64,000 bases of DNA, taken from positions 2,852,001 through 2,916,000 of the forward strand of contig NZ_CP011412.1 of the NCBI RefSeq assembly GCF_001007875.1, written 5' to 3'. The stretch is from Sedimenticola thiotaurini (GTDB lineage Bacteria > Pseudomonadota > Gammaproteobacteria > Chromatiales > Chromatiaceae). Of the stretch, positions 8,070 through 16,149 are shown piece by piece. Made by a program: the position numbers and the translations under genes. Positions within the stretch are counted from its first letter, which is position 1. Each line of letters opens with the position of its first letter. The notes under the pieces were generated by a model. It saw only the letters and a program-made list of their open reading frames with translations. It was not told the origin of the DNA and ran no database searches.

Positions 8070-8610
8070 CTGGAAAATAAGGAACCGGTTCGCAGTTGAT
8101 CGAGAAAAAGCAGGCCATCCCTTTGTACTGGGTTTTTCGTCTAGATTTCGGCCTTCCATCCGGTGATGCGCTGCTGCGTGGTTGCAGAGGCATGAACTTC
8201 ATTGCAACAACCTGTTCTCTCGTTGAGAAGTCTCCGAACTCCGCTCAGCAAATCACACAGGTCGAAAAAAGCCTCGGAATTGTCATCAGCTACCAGGGAT
8301 GATCAATATCAATCTGGAATTTCTGGGGCCTTTTAATTCCGCCGGAATCTACGTTCACCAGCAATCTGGATCGGAGTGTCTCGCCGGGGCTGAACACAGA
8401 CTATTCCGGATGCCCTTTAAAAGTATCGACCCGAGTCCGTTTAACGAGAGTATTGGGGGATACTGACCGGCTGATGTCATTGATTGAAACTTCCGAACCT
8501 ACACCCAACAAACGACTGGAAGCATCTGGATATCGACAAGCGAGCAATAGTGGCATTACTGCGCCGGCACTGAGGAGAGTGGGTAGGCAAAAGTAATTCG
8601 AAGTCAGTTA
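8070..8610. other. Non-coding stretch between island end and IS element
   Basis: About 540 bases with no convincing gene. A 68-codon open frame at 8096-8302 on the plus strand has no ribosome site and no recognisable family. In an intact Tn7-like element this is where the transposition genes would begin, so the stretch may be decayed sequence, but no tns-like motif can be read. The last four bases (GTTA, 8607-8610) are the target duplication of the IS. Confidence 0.6.
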
Positions 8611-8649
8611 GGTAATCCCCCCATTTTTAATGACGTTCAAAAGTAGAGG

Positions 8650-9477
8650 TCATGCAGCTCGGGTTAACTTCTGAATCGGGGTTATTCCACCAAGTGCCAT
8701 ATTAGGCCGTTCGTTATTGTAGCTCCAGAGCCATTTCGTTGCTGTATCCTGGGCATGAGCAATAGATTCAAACAGGTGTTGATCCAGCCACTCATGCCTG
8801 ACTGTCCGATTGAATCGTTCCACATAAGCATTCTGTTGTGGTTTTCCTGGCTGAATGTACTGAAGCTGAATGCGCTGCTTGTTGGCCCATTCCACTAGTT
8901 TGCCACTGAGATATTCCGGGCCATTGTCGCACCGGATCGCCTTGGGCTTTCCTCGCCATTCGATAATCCGCTCGAGGCTCCGGATGACTCGCAGCGCCGG
9001 GAGTGACAAATCCACTTCAATACCCAGCCCCTCCCGGTTGTAGTCATCGATCACATTGAAGGTGCGGAAGCTACGCCCATCTCTCAATTTGTCATGCATG
9101 AAATCCATTGACCACATATCATTGATCTGGCGTGGCACGGCCAGTTCATCCGGCCTATCCCGCCTCAAGCGCCGTTTTGGCTTGATTCGCAGGTTGAGTT
9201 CCAACTCCCGGTAGACCCTGTACACACGCTTGTGATTGTAGCCATAGCCCTTCACATTGCGCAGATACAGAAAACAGAGCCCGAAGCCCCAGGTCCGGTG
9301 AGTGGTCGTCAATCTCAGCAGCCAGTCCGCTATATGGGCATTTTCACCCGAAAGCTTGACCTGGTATCGATAGCAGGTTTCACTGATACCGAACAGGCGG
9401 CAGGCCATACGGATCGAAATCTGTCGCTGTTCAACCGCTTGCCTGGCCATCTCCCTGCGGCGAGATGGCCTTACCAC
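8650..9477 (-). CDS. IS3-family transposase OrfB (DDE integrase domain)
   Basis: The catalytic part of the transposase, 275 codons from the first in-frame GTG. It holds the rve integrase core: D in [10 protein letters not shown] in IRCDNGPEY and E in [15 protein letters not shown] give the DDE triad. An N-terminal HTH_21-like segment ([15 protein letters not shown]) precedes it. It is normally made as an OrfAB fusion by -1 frameshifting from OrfA, with which it overlaps by 7 bases. The WSMDF and [13 protein letters not shown] blocks fit the IS407-type branch. Confidence 0.95.
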   Translation of the reverse strand: MVRPSRRREMARQAVEQRQISIRMACRLFGISETCYRYQVKLSGENAHIADWLLRLTTTHRTWGFGLCFLYLRNVKGYGYNHKRVYRVYRELELNLRIKPKRRLRRDRPDELAVPRQINDMWSMDFMHDKLRDGRSFRTFNVIDDYNREGLGIEVDLSLPALRVIRSLERIIEWRGKPKAIRCDNGPEYLSGKLVEWANKQRIQLQYIQPGKPQQNAYVERFNRTVRHEWLDQHLFESIAHAQDTATKWLWSYNNERPNMALGGITPIQKLTRAA

Positions 9478-9737
9478 TTTTTTTCAAGCGCTTCCTGGAT
9501 GATCTCTGCCTTCAGCCGCTCTTCAGCGTACATCTTCTTCAGGCGACGGTTCTCTTCTTCCAACTCCTTCATCCGTTTCATCATGGAGACGTCCATGCCC
9601 CCGAATTTGGAGCGCCAGTTATAGAAGGTAGCGTCGCTCATTCCGTGTTTTCGGCAGAGTTCAGCAACTGGTATACCGCTCTCGGATTCCTTCAGGATGC
9701 TGATGATCTGGGACTCACTGTAGCGGGATTTCTTCAT
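9471..9737 (-). CDS. IS3-family transposase OrfA (helix-turn-helix)
   Basis: An 88-residue protein with an HTH_Tnp_1 domain ([20 protein letters not shown], then [21 protein letters not shown]) and a C-terminal leucine-zipper coiled coil ([18 protein letters not shown]). It binds the element ends and can inhibit transposition. The ATG follows the ribosome site AAGGAGAATCTAC. The KFGGM block is typical of the IS407 group. It is the first frame of the frameshifted OrfAB transposase. Confidence 0.95.
   Translation of the reverse strand: MKKSRYSESQIISILKESESGIPVAELCRKHGMSDATFYNWRSKFGGMDVSMMKRMKELEEENRRLKKMYAEERLKAEIIQEALEKKW
9477..9483 (-). other. Probable -1 ribosomal frameshift site, A AAA AAG
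   Basis: On the minus strand the end of orfA reads GAA AAA AAG TGG TAA. The heptamer A-AAA-AAG is the standard IS3 slippery site, and slipping back one base joins orfA to orfB, giving the fused transposase. The site and frames are seen; frameshifting itself is inferred from the family. Confidence 0.75.
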
Positions 9738-9930
9738 GTAGATTCTCCTTCAATCTCTATATTGGAAAATTCTACTTATAAACGCCACTATTTTTCGGGG
9801 GGATTACCGTTAGACCTGAATCTGAGTGATAGGTCTTGTCAGAATTTTTCTAAATTAATCCACCTAAAGGCAGCTATCGACATGGAGCGGACTTTGGGCC
9901 TGGAAAATAAATGCGTCCCCTTTTTTTGCA

Positions 9931-10119
9931 TTGGATAATGCCTTTGTCGAATCATTTTTTCACACTATGAAGGCGGAATTCATTCATCGCAGGCTATTTG
10001 AAAATGACATCAGTGCGGTGGCGCATCTGGTTGAGTATATTGAGTTTTATAACCGAGAGCGTTTACATTCAGGAATAGGCTACCAATCACCAGAGAATTA
10101 TGAAAAGCTATTCTTGTAA
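9931..10119 (+). pseudogene. Transposase fragment, IS3-family OrfB C-terminus
   Basis: A 62-codon frame with no real start codon keeps only the end of an IS3-type DDE domain: DNAFVESFFHTMKAE holds the catalytic glutamate, and HLVEYIEFYNRERLHSGIGY is the conserved tail of IS3/IS150-like transposases. It differs from the intact IS to its left and lies in the opposite orientation, so it is a relic of another element. About 50 bp of unassigned sequence separates it from the next gene. Confidence 0.85.
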
Positions 10120-10172
10120 AAGTGTCCAAAGTGGTGCTAGTTCACACCGACGTACAGGATGCGTTCTTTTGA

Positions 10173-12227
10173 TCAAAGGACGAGATAGCGCCTCACATAT
10201 GTATCAATCAACTTATTTAGCTCTTTGTTTGCTGCGTCATGTTTTTGAGGGCTTCTCAGTTTTGAGAGATGCTTAAGTAGATATTTTTCTGACAGTTTGA
10301 TGACGATTTTTTTATCATGGTTGAAGTAAAGTTCGCGTGCCCAATCTAATTCCTTTCCCTTTTCAAGATTATTATCTTGCGCGCGAGTAATTATGAATCC
10401 TAAGCGACCATAATCGTTGGCTAGATAAGTATTCATTTGCCTATACTCATTTGCACTTAGGTCGGAATAATTTTTTATTTCAAAAACTACTTGTCGCGTC
10501 CCATAATCAGAATGAATTCTCTTCCATACTGGTGCCGATGTCATATTTGTGGCTACTATATCTCGGCGTTGTCGTGCATTCTTATTCGGATGAAGTTCTA
10601 TATTTGAAAGTACACCTGCGAAAATCAATCTCACTGCCTGTAGGCACCATTCCTCAAACGAATAACAACCTTTCTCTCCCTTTTCAATCGCTTTTAGCTC
10701 TTCTAATATTTGGCCGATTCTGGCTTGTCTTTGCTCCTCGCTTATGGAGCTGATTTCAATATCATACTCATCATAAATATCTTCCGCTTGATCTGGATCA
10801 AGCGTATTTTCACTCAAATTCAAGGCTAACCAATAGCATGGATGTATTAGTAGTCTGGAGTCGTTCAAGATTTCTTTTGCGGGATCCCTACCATCATGGC
10901 AGAAAACAAATGAGCTGGCTTTTTCATCATACACTCCGATGAAGCCGATTCCGTAAAGGCGTTGGAGGACTTGTGTGGAATTCTCAAATATGGAAAGGTC
11001 CCTTTGTATATCTATAGAGTGATCATCTTTTTGCAAGATGGGGGAAATGTTTGATCTTGCATCTTTAATTGATAACTCAGACTTCCCTGAAGAAAAGGAT
11101 GCAGTAAAAAGATTCAGGGCTGGGAAAATTGTCTCGTATTCTTTGTGCAGGTCAACTAGGCGATTCTCTGATATTGATTTTGCGGAGGAATTTATATCTT
11201 CAAGAATAATTTCTTGCCGATTTTGTCCTACTGCATGAAGAAATGCATTATTTAGGAGTACCAATATATCTCGAGGTCTATACAAGGTTAGTCGTAGAGC
11301 AATTCGAAACCCTTCCCTCCCTTTGAGCTCCCGAGCGGTATGTGCATTCCAAACGCGCGTGTTATTTTCTTGGTCAGATTTTGTGGCCACTCTTAAACGA
11401 TTGCATACTAAATTAAAAAGTCCGTAATCATCCCAGTGAAGCCTTAGAACTTGGCCCTCTATGTTTCTTGTGAAATCAGGATCGTTTATCGAGATAGACC
11501 TGTACATATTGTCGCGCAAGAAAACTAAGCTTCTGGCAACTTGGGGTGAATGTGAATTGAGGTCTATAACTGCTTGTACGAATCCATCAACTAATGCTAC
11601 CCCCATCCCGTCTGGGGAGTACCCTTCATCCAATTTGTCAATCAATAAGACAAATTTCTGTTGGCTTCTTGCAAAAACATTCGATAGTGCTTCTTCGATT
11701 TCGTCTAAATCGAGATTTATGGACAGATCGGCAATATTTTCTTCTGCGGAAAGGTCGTCACGAATTACTGCACGAAGTTTCTGTCGTAGCTTAGTTGAAA
11801 TGTTTTTTTGGTTACCTGCCCACTCTTTTATATGTGGTGCTAGTGTGGCTTTTTCGACTAATTTACTAAGCTTGTAATGACCGCTCAATCTAGTGATTAG
11901 TTCCATGTATAAAGCGTACCGCCATGCTATTTTTGCGGTTGCTTTAATTTGCATGAAATTATGATCAAAGATTTTCATTAGGCCCCTCAAACCAATTATT
12001 TGGTCTTCCTGGGGGGTCACAACTATGACAAATGTTCGGCTCTGTTTTTGCCAATATTTGCTTAGCTTGTGGACTAGTGCACTTTTACCTGTTCCTCGCC
12101 TTCCTACGACAACACATCGGTCGGTAGACTCCAAGAGTGACTTATAATCTGAGGTTTCAAGAAAAGCTTGGTCGAGCATATTAATGTCGTGCTCGGCTCT
12201 AATATCCCCTAATAAGTTGCCTTTCAT
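10173..12227 (-). CDS. P-loop ATPase (Sll1717-like) with C-terminal PD-(D/E)XK-like nuclease
   Basis: A 684-residue protein. Residues 28-49 (YKSLLESTDRCVVVGRRG, then TGKS) contain the Walker A motif GRRGTGKS, preceded by a phrase typical of Sll1717-type P-loop ATPases. KFVLLIDKLDEG (191-202) is the probable Walker B. A middle helical part includes YRPRDILVLLN. Near the C-terminus D556 (RRDIVATN) and E583-x-K585 (VVFEIKN), followed by EYRQMNTYL, match the PD-(D/E)XK nuclease core. ATPase-nuclease fusions of this type are frequent in defence islands, so anti-phage activity is a reasonable inference, but it is not shown. The gene is AT-rich compared with glmS or oxyR and alone on the minus strand of the island cargo, apart from the IS. 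Confidence 0.8.
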   Translation of the reverse strand: MKGNLLGDIRAEHDINMLDQAFLETSDYKSLLESTDRCVVVGRRGTGKSALVHKLSKYWQKQSRTFVIVVTPQEDQIIGLRGLMKIFDHNFMQIKATAKIAWRYALYMELITRLSGHYKLSKLVEKATLAPHIKEWAGNQKNISTKLRQKLRAVIRDDLSAEENIADLSINLDLDEIEEALSNVFARSQQKFVLLIDKLDEGYSPDGMGVALVDGFVQAVIDLNSHSPQVARSLVFLRDNMYRSISINDPDFTRNIEGQVLRLHWDDYGLFNLVCNRLRVATKSDQENNTRVWNAHTARELKGREGFRIALRLTLYRPRDILVLLNNAFLHAVGQNRQEIILEDINSSAKSISENRLVDLHKEYETIFPALNLFTASFSSGKSELSIKDARSNISPILQKDDHSIDIQRDLSIFENSTQVLQRLYGIGFIGVYDEKASSFVFCHDGRDPAKEILNDSRLLIHPCYWLALNLSENTLDPDQAEDIYDEYDIEISSISEEQRQARIGQILEELKAIEKGEKGCYSFEEWCLQAVRLIFAGVLSNIELHPNKNARQRRDIVATNMTSAPVWKRIHSDYGTRQVVFEIKNYSDLSANEYRQMNTYLANDYGRLGFIITRAQDNNLEKGKELDWARELYFNHDKKIVIKLSEKYLLKHLSKLRSPQKHDAANKELNKLIDTYVRRYLVL

Positions 12228-12832
12228 TTATATCTCGCTATTCCCTTCACTCGAATCAATTTAGGGCTTATATTTTTAGTGAATTACATGCTAGTCCAAC
12301 TTTAGATGGTACTTGTTGAGGATAATCTTTCTTGAATTTGGTAGCAATGCTTCTGGTGGTAGATGGCTAAGTTTCAGAAAAGATTCTACGGATGTATGGA
12401 TGGTTTGTGCCGAAACGTCATGCTGTGTCGGGTTTTAAATGACGTTTTAAATTGATGGGTTTACTTGGAAGTGTCATTAAGTAGCGGTAAATATTAAGAA
12501 TTATGCTATCAATAGGCTTTTTGGGCTAGTAAAGGGACCGATCTATTCTCTACAGACAAGACGGACATCGATATGAACGGCAGCTTCTGGATGTCAGGCG
12601 ACGAAGGTATGCTGGCGACATGGAGCTGCCGTTCATTTGTGGCTATTCATCAGGATTATCGGCTGATAAACTCATAAATATTAAGGAATGAACTTCCATG
12701 GGTGGGATGCTTTGCGCCAATATTACTCCCGAAAATAGAACTTGGATGGAACGATAAGTCCAGTATTGCAATTGATTGTGCGAGTTTGCTGGTAATCAAA
12801 TTTTAAGTTTCGAAAGGAGCATGGAGAAATAT
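12228..12832. other. Non-coding gap with one inverted repeat
   Basis: About 600 bases between the divergent ATPase-nuclease gene and the next plus-strand gene. No coding frame is credible. The only strong structure is the 13-bp inverted repeat at 12573-12636. Promoters for both flanking genes should lie here, but none is clear enough to mark. Confidence 0.6.
12573..12636. repeat. Inverted repeat with 13-bp arms, sharing 16 bp with a site at 18814
   Basis: ATGAACGGCAGCT (12573-12585) and AGCTGCCGTTCAT (12624-12636) are perfect arms around 38 bases. The left arm continues into GGCAGCTTCTGGATGT (12579-12594), which recurs exactly at 18814-18829 in the same orientation. Similar dispersed palindromic repeats with AGCTTCTGG-like cores occur between genes in gammaproteobacteria, so it may be one copy of such a family. 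The two copies bracket all the plus-strand cargo genes of the island. Confidence 0.6.
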
Positions 12833-13282
12833 ATGTCCAATGAAATCTGGGCGGCGATTATCGGGGTTGCCGGAACATTGGCCGGTGTCTGGATTGGTGC
12901 TCGGTTATCGAGTAATACAGCTAAAAATCTTATGATACAACAAGCCAAAGCAGAATTCTGTGCTGCATTCACCGAAACAATGGTGCAACTCCATGCTCCG
13001 GTTGAAGAGCCAGGAATCGGGGAAGCATTGGAAATCCTTCAAAACAACTATTCCATTCATTTGGCTGCCTATCTAAAGTTAAAGGCAACCGTTCCATCGA
13101 AGCATGTTCAGGGCATTGAGGTCGCCTGGAAGCAATACAACAAGGATGGCAATTACGAATTACAGGAAGAACAAGAAATGTATCGATTTTCACACGTTCT
13201 AAATGGGAAAAATGAAGAGGAAATGCGAATGCTAGCCAGAAAGCACGTAAACACTCTTATCAATTCAGTGAAGAAAACCTAA
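12833..13282 (+). CDS. Membrane-anchored orphan protein
   Basis: Not recognised. The chosen start (12833) follows GGAG by 6 bases; upstream ATGs are possible but poorly spaced. The 149-residue protein starts with a single membrane helix (IWAAIIGVAGTLAGVWIGA, residues 4-22) and then a soluble part with charged helices, giving an N-in or N-out anchored cytoplasmic domain. This layout, one helix plus a short helical domain, is common among small proteins of mobile islands. Its stop codon is embedded in ACCTAAC, the possible start of an attC-like site. Confidence 0.65.
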   Translation: MSNEIWAAIIGVAGTLAGVWIGARLSSNTAKNLMIQQAKAEFCAAFTETMVQLHAPVEEPGIGEALEILQNNYSIHLAAYLKLKATVPSKHVQGIEVAWKQYNKDGNYELQEEQEMYRFSHVLNGKNEEEMRMLARKHVNTLINSVKKT

Positions 13283-13356
13283 CAAGTACTCATGTCGCTG
13301 CCTTTGGGCAGCTAGGATGTGCCACCGCTGCGTGGCGGCCAGCCCCATAGCTAAGT
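13277..13356 (+). repeat. Weak attC-like site upstream of the DUF4238 gene
   Basis: ACCTAAC (13277-13283) fits the attC R'' consensus RYYYAAC and overlaps the stop codon of the previous gene, as in many cassettes. GCTAAGT (13350-13356) fits R' (GTTRRRY) except for its second base. The 80-bp spacing is in the normal range and the middle can fold (GCCAC/GTGGC). The inner L-box pairing is poor, so this site is doubtful on its own; it gains weight only from the better site at 14284. Confidence 0.3.
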
Positions 13357-13373
13357 CCATCAGGGGGGAGGAT

Positions 13374-14276
13374 TTGTCAAAGTCAGTTAAACAGCATTGG
13401 GTTCCGCAGTTCTACTTGAAAGAGTTTTCTACTCCAGAAACTAGAGATGCCAAAATGAAAAAGGTTTGGGCATTCCATAGAGAGAAAGGTGATCCACTGT
13501 TAGTTAACGTGGAAGATATAGCTGCTCAGAGGCATCTATATACTCCCGCTTGTCCGGAAGGTAAAAGAGACTGGAAAACGGATGACAAGTTGACTGACTT
13601 AGAAGAATTGATCAGTAAGGTATGGCCGACGATTGCCCATGACTACGTAAATTTGTCAGATAAACACATAAGAATGGCTGTTTCCCTTTTTGTGGCCACA
13701 CTGATTTTACGCCACCCCTGTAAAATCGCAGAAGTTAAAAAAATACATGACATGATGGTGTCGGTTTGGGAAAAAGCTCCAAAAGATTCTGAAGGTAGGC
13801 CGTACGGGTCTTATATATATGAAGGGAAAGAATACGAGCTAGACAGCTCTGAATGGCATAACTATAAGAATGCAACAGATTATGACCATCAAATATTTTT
13901 TACTTCTCTTATTGAGTCTGAAACAGGCGTAATTGCTGAACTGCTCATTAAAAAGCGATGGTCAGTTGTTATTTCTGAGGCTCCGGTATTTATTACAACC
14001 GACAATCCTGTTATAGCAGAGAACCAGGAAAGGGAAAGGTTTGGTCTTGGAACAAAAGGAACGCTTATCACGTTTCCATTAAGTCCTACGCGAATACTAT
14101 GTATGGATGACAAATTCGAGGAGCCTGCCTCTCAGTATTATCCTCTCAAAGTCAAAAATGGGGCACCTTTCAATCAAGTTCAATGGGCTAAGGCATATAG
14201 ATTTATGATAAGTCCAAGGCATCCTGTTAATGTGTTGACGGAAATAATCGAGTATTCAGAGACTTTGGAGAAATGA
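13374..14276 (+). CDS. DUF4238 domain protein
   Basis: The sequence KQHWVPQFYLKEFS near the N-terminus and TTDNPV later are the signature of DUF4238, a widespread family of unknown function often found on mobile DNA. The start is probably TTG at 13374 behind a GGGGGGAGGA ribosome site, giving 300 residues beginning SKSVKQHW; no ATG lies before the conserved block. There is no signal peptide or membrane segment. The gene starts 23 bp after one attC-like core and ends 8 bp before another, the arrangement of a one-gene integron cassette. No biochemical role can be assigned. Confidence 0.8.
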   Translation: MSKSVKQHWVPQFYLKEFSTPETRDAKMKKVWAFHREKGDPLLVNVEDIAAQRHLYTPACPEGKRDWKTDDKLTDLEELISKVWPTIAHDYVNLSDKHIRMAVSLFVATLILRHPCKIAEVKKIHDMMVSVWEKAPKDSEGRPYGSYIYEGKEYELDSSEWHNYKNATDYDHQIFFTSLIESETGVIAELLIKKRWSVVISEAPVFITTDNPVIAENQERERFGLGTKGTLITFPLSPTRILCMDDKFEEPASQYYPLKVKNGAPFNQVQWAKAYRFMISPRHPVNVLTEIIEYSETLEK

Positions 14277-14283
14277 TCGCGGA

Positions 14284-14373
14284 TAACAATTGCATCCAGC
14301 TGACTGGTGTTTCGTTTGTGGCGAATACCACAAGCCTCACGCTGCTACGATGGTCGGCTGATGCTGGGAGTTA
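14284..14373 (+). repeat. attC-like recombination site after the DUF4238 gene
   Basis: TAAC (14284-14287) and GTTA (14370-14373) are the core-like ends. Inside them GCATCCAGCTGAC (14292-14304) pairs with GTCGGCTGATGC (14353-14364), leaving one unpaired C, which resembles the extrahelical bases that give attC sites their strand choice. A central stem TTGTGG/CCACAA (14316-14321, 14328-14333) closes the hairpin. Size (90 bp) and position just after a stop codon fit an integron attC. No integrase gene is in the window. Confidence 0.45.
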
Positions 14374-14582
14374 ACTGTCTGCTTTTGGATGGGGTCTGTC
14401 GTTTGAGCTATCAGCCGCTATTGACATCATATTTTCGTTCGCGATATGTAAATAGGTATTCTGACCAGACGAATATGGACAGTTACAGTGCCACAACTGT
14501 CAATATGAATTGTAGCGCTGCCGTTGTTTGGTTTGTGGAATTAATTATTGAATAAACACAACAAAACTATTGAACAAACAGC
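14374..14582. other. Short non-coding gap
   Basis: About 210 bases with no gene or strong structure, separating the attC-like site from the next operon. Together with the attC-like site, the gene-free stretch is 306 bases. A promoter for the 14583-16085 genes is expected but not evident. Confidence 0.5.
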
Positions 14583-15071
14583 ATGGATAACACAACTCAA
14601 ATTCCCTTAACAAAAATACCTAGAAAAATAATTAAAACTGCGTTTTTATTTATCGGGAAATCCATCCTCATTCTTTTTGGCTTTCTTGAGTTTATTAGTG
14701 TTATTTGGGAAGCGTTTGAGCAGAGTATAAGCTTCCTCGAAATATCCTCTCTTGAGATGTTCTTCTTTGTTGTTTTCTTTTTTCTTGTAAGGAGGCATAT
14801 CAACGCTGCTTCAGAATACAAGATGCCGTGGATCAAAGCTCTGTATCTGCCACTTAGAAACTTAGGGTGGCTTTTCTTGTTATTCTCGGTACCTATCATT
14901 TTTATTTCGGCTCAGCAAGAGAGTGTCAACTTTATTTCCAGGTACGAAAATATTCTGCAATTTATTGAATATATTGGCGTAGCAATCTGCACCTACCTTG
15001 CAGCTCCCGTAAAAAGCAAAAATAAGGGGTTGAACAACGGTGACGATGTTCCCGCGGAGGTGAGCAAATGA
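14583..15071 (+). CDS. Small integral membrane protein, unknown
   Basis: Not recognised. The 162 residues hold about four hydrophobic segments (near 20-42, 55-70, 92-110 and 125-142), including the very hydrophobic MFFFVVFFFLV. The C-terminus is charged and probably cytoplasmic. It starts a set of three overlapping genes: its stop codon overlaps the start of the next gene in ATGA. AT-rich codon use differs from the chromosomal genes on either side of the island. Confidence 0.65.
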   Translation: MDNTTQIPLTKIPRKIIKTAFLFIGKSILILFGFLEFISVIWEAFEQSISFLEISSLEMFFFVVFFFLVRRHINAASEYKMPWIKALYLPLRNLGWLFLLFSVPIIFISAQQESVNFISRYENILQFIEYIGVAICTYLAAPVKSKNKGLNNGDDVPAEVSK

Positions 15072-15418
15072 CTACTTCCCGTATCACAATGTTGCTGACT
15101 AAGTTTACTGTTGTAACAACGCTATTATCAGCACCATTCGCTGGAGCTCAAGCAGGGTCAATTACAGCAGAAGCGCTTGCAATAAACTGCCAAGAACTCA
15201 TCGCTATATACAACAAGAAAGGTGAGCAGCGATTTATTGCTGGTATGTCTACCTCAGTTGCCGAGGCAATGAGAGCAGGCATATGTCGCGGTATGATTGA
15301 AGAGCATACCAACCACAACAGCTGTTATAGAAACTGGTATGACATAGCATCGACCATAGCAGAACTGGATGCTTACTCTAATGTGGAAAGAATGCTGGAT
15401 CATGCCTGTGCCAAATAA
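15068..15418 (+). CDS. Small secreted four-cysteine protein, possibly Rap1a/Tai immunity-like
   Basis: The 116 residues begin with a clear Sec signal peptide (TTLLSAPFAGAQA), so the mature protein of about 87 residues is periplasmic. It has four cysteines (NCQELI, ICRGMI, SCYRNW, HACAK), probably forming two disulfides. The pattern of a small helical periplasmic protein with a C-x-G-x-I turn recalls Rap1a/Tai-type immunity proteins, but the similarity is weak. It overlaps its neighbours on both sides, so the three genes are made together. Confidence 0.65.
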   Translation: MTTSRITMLLTKFTVVTTLLSAPFAGAQAGSITAEALAINCQELIAIYNKKGEQRFIAGMSTSVAEAMRAGICRGMIEEHTNHNSCYRNWYDIASTIAELDAYSNVERMLDHACAK

Positions 15419-16085
15419 TGAAAATCGCATGTCTATTCCGGAGGTAATTAGCCTGCTTTTCGGGATTAAACTGTCCAGACATAAAAAGATAAAGGACTGT
15501 CTGGATAATTTTACCCGAGAGAAGAGCGGTTTCATTCCTGTACATCGCGATACAGTGGTCCATAAAGACAATATAACTATCAGCCATGACCAACATACGA
15601 CTCTTTTTAACGCCGTTGTATTACAGGGACTGTTCAGTGAAACGCGCACTGTTCGCAGGCTATTGACCGAGAACAACCACGATTTCCGCAAACAAATGGC
15701 GGAGTTGGCAGAAATCATACTGATAGGCCGTAATACGCTATTAGGTATAAGCCTACTACCCACTGAAACCCTGGAATTTATCGAGGTGCTTGGTAGTGAT
15801 GTTGATCTCACTCAAGTACGCCTCAAGAACCCTTTTGAGACGCTTCCACAGATCGTGTTAGAGAGTGGAATGAACACCATTCAAGCCTTTCTGGCACAAA
15901 CCGCCGCATTGTCGGCTTCGGACAGCATGATGGCCCACTATTTGGCCGGTGATATCGAAATGGCGTGGAAAGCAGCACAACAGGTCTCTTCAGGCAATGA
16001 GACCGTCAATAAATATAAGTCACTGATTAAAAAAGAATATGAAGAAGCATCAGAGTTTGACGAACTGTTAGCTTCACTAGAGTAA
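15402..16085 (+). CDS. Orphan cytoplasmic protein
   Basis: Not recognised. The most likely start is ATG 15402 (MPVPNNENRM), inside the end of the preceding gene; ATG 15429 (MSIPEV) is an alternative, and neither has a strong ribosome site. The protein is about 227 residues, mainly helical, without signal peptide or membrane segment, and ends in an acidic tail. Its overlap with the secreted protein suggests translational coupling. It could be a cytoplasmic partner of the membrane and periplasmic proteins upstream, but nothing in the sequence proves this. Confidence 0.6.
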   Translation: MPVPNNENRMSIPEVISLLFGIKLSRHKKIKDCLDNFTREKSGFIPVHRDTVVHKDNITISHDQHTTLFNAVVLQGLFSETRTVRRLLTENNHDFRKQMAELAEIILIGRNTLLGISLLPTETLEFIEVLGSDVDLTQVRLKNPFETLPQIVLESGMNTIQAFLAQTAALSASDSMMAHYLAGDIEMAWKAAQQVSSGNETVNKYKSLIKKEYEEASEFDELLASLE

Positions 16086-16096
16086 AAACATGTTGT

Positions 16097-16111
16097 TTGC
16101 GTAATACGCAA
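16097..16111. promoter_or_regulatory. Palindromic operator-like site TTGCGTAATACGCAA
   Basis: A perfect 7-1-7 palindrome 38 bp upstream of the small basic protein at 16150. TTGCGTA-like dyads are typical operators of self-regulated toxin-antitoxin operons, and no coding frame covers it. No antitoxin-like repressor is encoded next door, so the binding protein is unknown. Confidence 0.5.
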
Positions 16112-16149
16112 CCCGAAACTGGCCCTGTACCTAAACAAAGGAGCCAGTT

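Larger units (their letters stand above)
8611..9808 (-). mobile_element. IS3-family insertion sequence, IS407-like group, intact
   Basis: The element is 1198 bp. Its ends share the perfect 12-bp inverted repeat GGTAATCCCCCC (8611-8622) / GGGGGGATTACC (9797-9808), with further imperfect similarity inward including AAGTAGA. It is flanked by direct GTTA repeats (8607-8610 and 9809-9812), a 4-bp target duplication typical of the IS407 group rather than the 3 bp of most IS3 members. Two overlapping frames, orfA and orfB, carry an A-rich slippery site between them. Both frames look undamaged, so the copy may be active and the insertion recent. Confidence 0.93.

Noticed and set aside
7945-8202. Minus-strand frame opposite the glmS end containing YSTVTDLARF
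   Set aside because: This peptide is the well-known false translation of the antisense of the conserved glmS 3' end; there is no ribosome site and glmS itself is certain.
8096-8302. 68-codon plus-strand frame after glmS
   Set aside because: No ribosome-binding site, no recognisable family, and it lies in AT-rich island DNA; possible decayed sequence only.
14307-14555. 82-codon frame after the DUF4238 gene
   Set aside because: Overlaps the attC-like hairpin and has no ribosome site or recognisable family.
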